Source: Denitrobacterium detoxificans (GTDB lineage: Bacteria > Actinomycetota > Coriobacteriia > Coriobacteriales > Eggerthellaceae). From it: a stretch of DNA of 64,000 nucleotides. Position numbers and translations under genes: made by a program. The notes beneath the pieces were generated by a model. The model saw only the letters and a list, made by a program, of their open reading frames with translations, was not told the DNA's origin and searched no databases. How positions within the stretch are numbered: the first letter of the stretch is position 1; each line of letters starts with the position of its first letter. Where the stretch lies: contig NZ_SUUH01000009.1 of the NCBI RefSeq assembly GCF_015062615.1, positions 19,896-83,895 on the forward strand. Reading direction: 5' to 3'. Shown here in pieces: positions 61,446 to 64,000 of the stretch.

Positions 61446-64000
61446 ATGGCCAACGCTCGCATTCGCATCACGCTTCTCGCGCTGGGCGCAGCGCTTGCGC
61501 TCGCATACGCCTTTCTCCTGCCCGCATCTGCCTGGGCGGCAAGCACGTTCACGGTAACTTATACCAACGCCGACAGCACGCCGCACTCCCCCACGGTCAT
61601 AGACCCCACGAACGCGCTGGACGGCACTGCCGTTTCAGGAACGCCCCTTACGGCAACGCAAACGACCTGGGGCGCCACGGGCCAAACCACATGGTACGTC
61701 GTGGAGGCCATGACGAGCATCGCCATTTCCGAGCGCATTGAAACCGCAGGTGACGTACGCCTGGTGCTGCTCGATGGCAGCACGCTTACGGCGCAAAACG
61801 GCATCGCGGTAAACGAAAACGCCAGCCTGACGATATACGGCCAGGGCAACGGCACGGGCAAGCTCGTCGCGAATTGCGACGTCGTACAAGGCGGCGCGGC
61901 CATTGGCAGCGACACGGAACATATGCCCGGCGCCATTTCCCTGCTAGGAGGCATGATTCATGCCAGCACGGGCGTTTCGGGCGGCGCGGCCATTGGCGGA
62001 GGGTACGCATGCGCGGGCAGCGCCGTAACCATCGCGCGTGGCACCGTGCTCGCCGAAACGGGTGCCCTGGGTGGCGCTGGCATAGGCGCAGGGGCAGGGT
62101 CCACCAGTGGCGGCACGCTGGTCATTACTGGCGGCAACGTGCAAGCTTCCACTAACGCGCAGGTCACCAACGGAGAGGCAAACGGCAACCTATCCATTGC
62201 CGCCTACACCTGCCCCACTTCAACCGATTATTTCGCCACCAGCACGCGTTTCACGTATTACGACACGGCGGGGTCGAACTCCTTCGATGGCTCCTACGTT
62301 GCGTGGACCCCCGATTGCGCGGTCACCTTCGACAGCAACGGCGGGTCGGGCTCCATGCCCACGCAGCCCTTCAGAAAAGGCGTTGCGCGCAACCTCACAC
62401 CATGCGCTTTCACGTGCGCAGGCTATGCATTCGCCGGTTGGAGCGATAGCCGCACCGCCACGCTACCCACCTACCTGGACGGCGCCAGCTTCTCCACCGA
62501 AAGCGACGCGACGCTCTTCGCCGTTTGGAATCGCATCATCGACGAGCCCGCCCCCATCCAAGGACTCGTCTACAACGGGCAATCGCAAATTGGCGTCACC
62601 ACCGATACGCGCTACATCCTTTCCGGCGCCTCTGCCACGAACGCTGGTGAGCATACGGCCACAGCCACGCCATCCGCTGGCTACTGCTGGAGCGACGGAA
62701 GCACCGAGACGCGTGAGATCACCTGGTCAATCGCGCCTGCGCCTCTTACCGTGCTGGGAGCACAGGCAATGGGGCGCGCATACGAAGAGGGAAATACCAC
62801 GGTCGAAGTTACCGGCGGAACGCTCGATGGCGTCGTCGCGGGCGAAAGTGTTACGCTTGGCGGCACGCCCACAGGGACGATGACCAATGATTCCGCGGGA
62901 AACAATAAGCCCGTCACCGTAAGCGGATACGCACTTGCGGGCGATGCCAGCACCTGCGCCAACTACGTACTTGCACAGCCTACGGGCCTGTACGTCAACA
63001 TCGAAAAGGCCCCTATCGAATACACGGCCCCCATACCCGCGCCCGACCTGGTATACAACGGCACAAGCCAGAAGCTCGCCATCCCGGGCGAAGTTACGGG
63101 CGGTACGATTACGTACACGATTGCTGACGATTACTCCGAGGATGTTCCAGAAGCAACCGATGCCGGCAACTACAACGTCATCTACCAAATCCGCGGGGAC
63201 AGCAACCACAAAGCGGGAACGGATGGCGTTATCTCGGGCCACTTCTCGACAAGCATCGTGCCTGCCACGCCCGTCTTCGAACTAGACGGCACGTCCGACC
63301 GCGCTTTCCCCCATGCGTTCACCATCACGTACAAGGCCGAAACCCAACCAACGGTATCGGTGAAGGGCGCAAAGTTCAGCGCGCGGGTAGCCGACGGCGC
63401 GGTCACCATAACGCCACAAGAGACGGGCACCGCAACCGTCACGCTCGCCACCGCAAAGACCAAGAACTACGCAGCCAGCGTGCATGTGTTCACGCTCATC
63501 TCCACCGCGGGCGAAATCCAAGTCACCGTGAACGCGCCCGCCCTCACGTATACCGGCAAGCCCCAAAGTCTGGGCAGCGTCTCGACCATCCCGGCCAACG
63601 CCACCGTGAAATACGGAACCACCGCAGATGAATGCACGCTTTCGAGTGCGCCTTCGCGCACCGTAATTGGCACCTACACGACGTACTACACCGTAGAGGC
63701 GCCATACTACACCACGAAAACGGGGTCATGGCAGACGACCATCAGCTCATCCGGCGACGCGCCCGCCGCGTCGCAAGCCATGTACCGCCTGTACAACCCC
63801 AATGGCGGTGAGCACTTCTACACGGCCAGCGCGGAGGAGCGCGACGGGCTGCGCAAACTCGGGTGGAAGTACGAGGGAATCGGCTGGACGGCGCCCGCCT
63901 TCAGCAACACACCCGTGTACAGGCTGTACAACCCCAACGGTGGTGACCACCACTACACCATGAGCGCCGAGGAGCGCGACTGGCTGAGGGGCCTTGGCTG
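61446..64000 (+). CDS. Large secreted repeat protein (C-terminus outside window)
   Basis: Open from the ATG at 61446 for 851 codons to the window edge. Sec signal peptide ending in ASAWAAS (about residue 31). Then a Gly/Ala/Thr-rich repetitive domain of carbohydrate-binding/beta-helix look (residues about 100-235), an InlB-B/Flg_new-type repeat VTFDSNGGSGSMP...FAGW, YDG-like domains, and two copies of YRLYNPNGG-E/D-H-FYT...EERD-GL (778-815 and 823 on), a DUF5648-like lipase/hydrolase-associated repeat. Probably an adhesin or surface-exposed envelope protein. GC-rich; end unknown. Confidence 0.85.
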   Translation, partial: MANARIRITLLALGAALALAYAFLLPASAWAASTFTVTYTNADSTPHSPTVIDPTNALDGTAVSGTPLTATQTTWGATGQTTWYVVEAMTSIAISERIETAGDVRLVLLDGSTLTAQNGIAVNENASLTIYGQGNGTGKLVANCDVVQGGAAIGSDTEHMPGAISLLGGMIHASTGVSGGAAIGGGYACAGSAVTIARGTVLAETGALGGAGIGAGAGSTSGGTLVITGGNVQASTNAQVTNGEANGNLSIAAYTCPTSTDYFATSTRFTYYDTAGSNSFDGSYVAWTPDCAVTFDSNGGSGSMPTQPFRKGVARNLTPCAFTCAGYAFAGWSDSRTATLPTYLDGASFSTESDATLFAVWNRIIDEPAPIQGLVYNGQSQIGVTTDTRYILSGASATNAGEHTATATPSAGYCWSDGSTETREITWSIAPAPLTVLGAQAMGRAYEEGNTTVEVTGGTLDGVVAGESVTLGGTPTGTMTNDSAGNNKPVTVSGYALAGDASTCANYVLAQPTGLYVNIEKAPIEYTAPIPAPDLVYNGTSQKLAIPGEVTGGTITYTIADDYSEDVPEATDAGNYNVIYQIRGDSNHKAGTDGVISGHFSTSIVPATPVFELDGTSDRAFPHAFTITYKAETQPTVSVKGAKFSARVADGAVTITPQETGTATVTLATAKTKNYAASVHVFTLISTAGEIQVTVNAPALTYTGKPQSLGSVSTIPANATVKYGTTADECTLSSAPSRTVIGTYTTYYTVEAPYYTTKTGSWQTTISSSGDAPAASQAMYRLYNPNGGEHFYTASAEERDGLRKLGWKYEGIGWTAPAFSNTPVYRLYNPNGGDHHYTMSAEERDWLRGLG

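Overview
The window is a 64 kb stretch of a high-GC (near 60% by eye) actinobacterial chromosome. It most likely comes from an anaerobic gut member of the Eggerthellaceae (Coriobacteriia; Slackia/Eggerthella-like). The reasons are several Tat-exported molybdopterin and FAD respiratory reductases, four LuxR-type regulators fused to multi-pass membrane domains, LL-diaminopimelate aminotransferase, and the general gene style. The genus is inference. I see no rRNA, tRNA or CRISPR array.

Layout. 1-5.7 kb: a DmsABC-like molybdoenzyme operon on the minus strand (unknown two-repeat protein, catalytic A, ferredoxin B, membrane anchor C, TorD-like chaperone cut by the window edge). Its promoter region carries an array of four TCACCAA/TTGGTGA heptamers and lies next to a REP pair. 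5.9-7.4 kb: rhamnulose-1-phosphate aldolase and a small coiled-coil protein. 7.4-10.8 kb: a Tat-exported FAD reductase with its upstream membrane LuxR regulator. 10.9-13.3 kb: a polar amino acid ABC importer. 13.5-16.7 kb: a cofactor and export block (MobB-MobA fusion, multi-cluster ferredoxin, TatA). 17.0-18.4 kb: second LuxR. 18.5-21.6 kb: EngB GTPase, a conserved hypothetical, and PanF/YhdT pantothenate uptake. 21.7-23.4 kb: an intact IS1634-like reading frame whose catalytic residues appear lost. 23.5-27.1 kb: DapL, a GyrI-like protein, two MITE-like inverted-repeat elements, a HAD phosphatase. 27.2-31.2 kb: ribD-ribE-ribBA-ribH under an FMN riboswitch. 31.4-33.2 kb: zinc-ribbon membrane protein and flavin reductase-like protein.

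33.4-46.9 kb is a second respiratory block: a Psr/Phs-like molybdoenzyme operon, a divergent aldehyde ferredoxin oxidoreductase (AOR), a third LuxR, an unknown protein with a NifU/IscU-like scaffold, a fourth LuxR and a second Tat-exported FAD reductase. Four 17-bp dyads of one type sit in the AOR/Psr and the LuxR/scaffold intergenic regions, suggesting one regulon. 47.1-49.7 kb is a small defence-like island: a Fic protein behind two identical-architecture operators, and an Abi_2 (AbiD/AbiF) HEPN protein followed by a structured, promoter-driven small RNA resembling the abiF RNA arrangement. This RNA/HEPN pair is the most attractive candidate system here.

49.7-59.2 kb encodes a cell-surface polymer locus: MBOAT O-acyltransferase, DHHW/AlgX-like protein, two long GT2-CDP-glycerol glycerophosphotransferase fusions in divergent orientation, and UDP-GlcNAc 2-epimerase. 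The window closes with an ABC1/UbiB-family kinase-like protein and the N-terminal part of a large secreted repeat protein.
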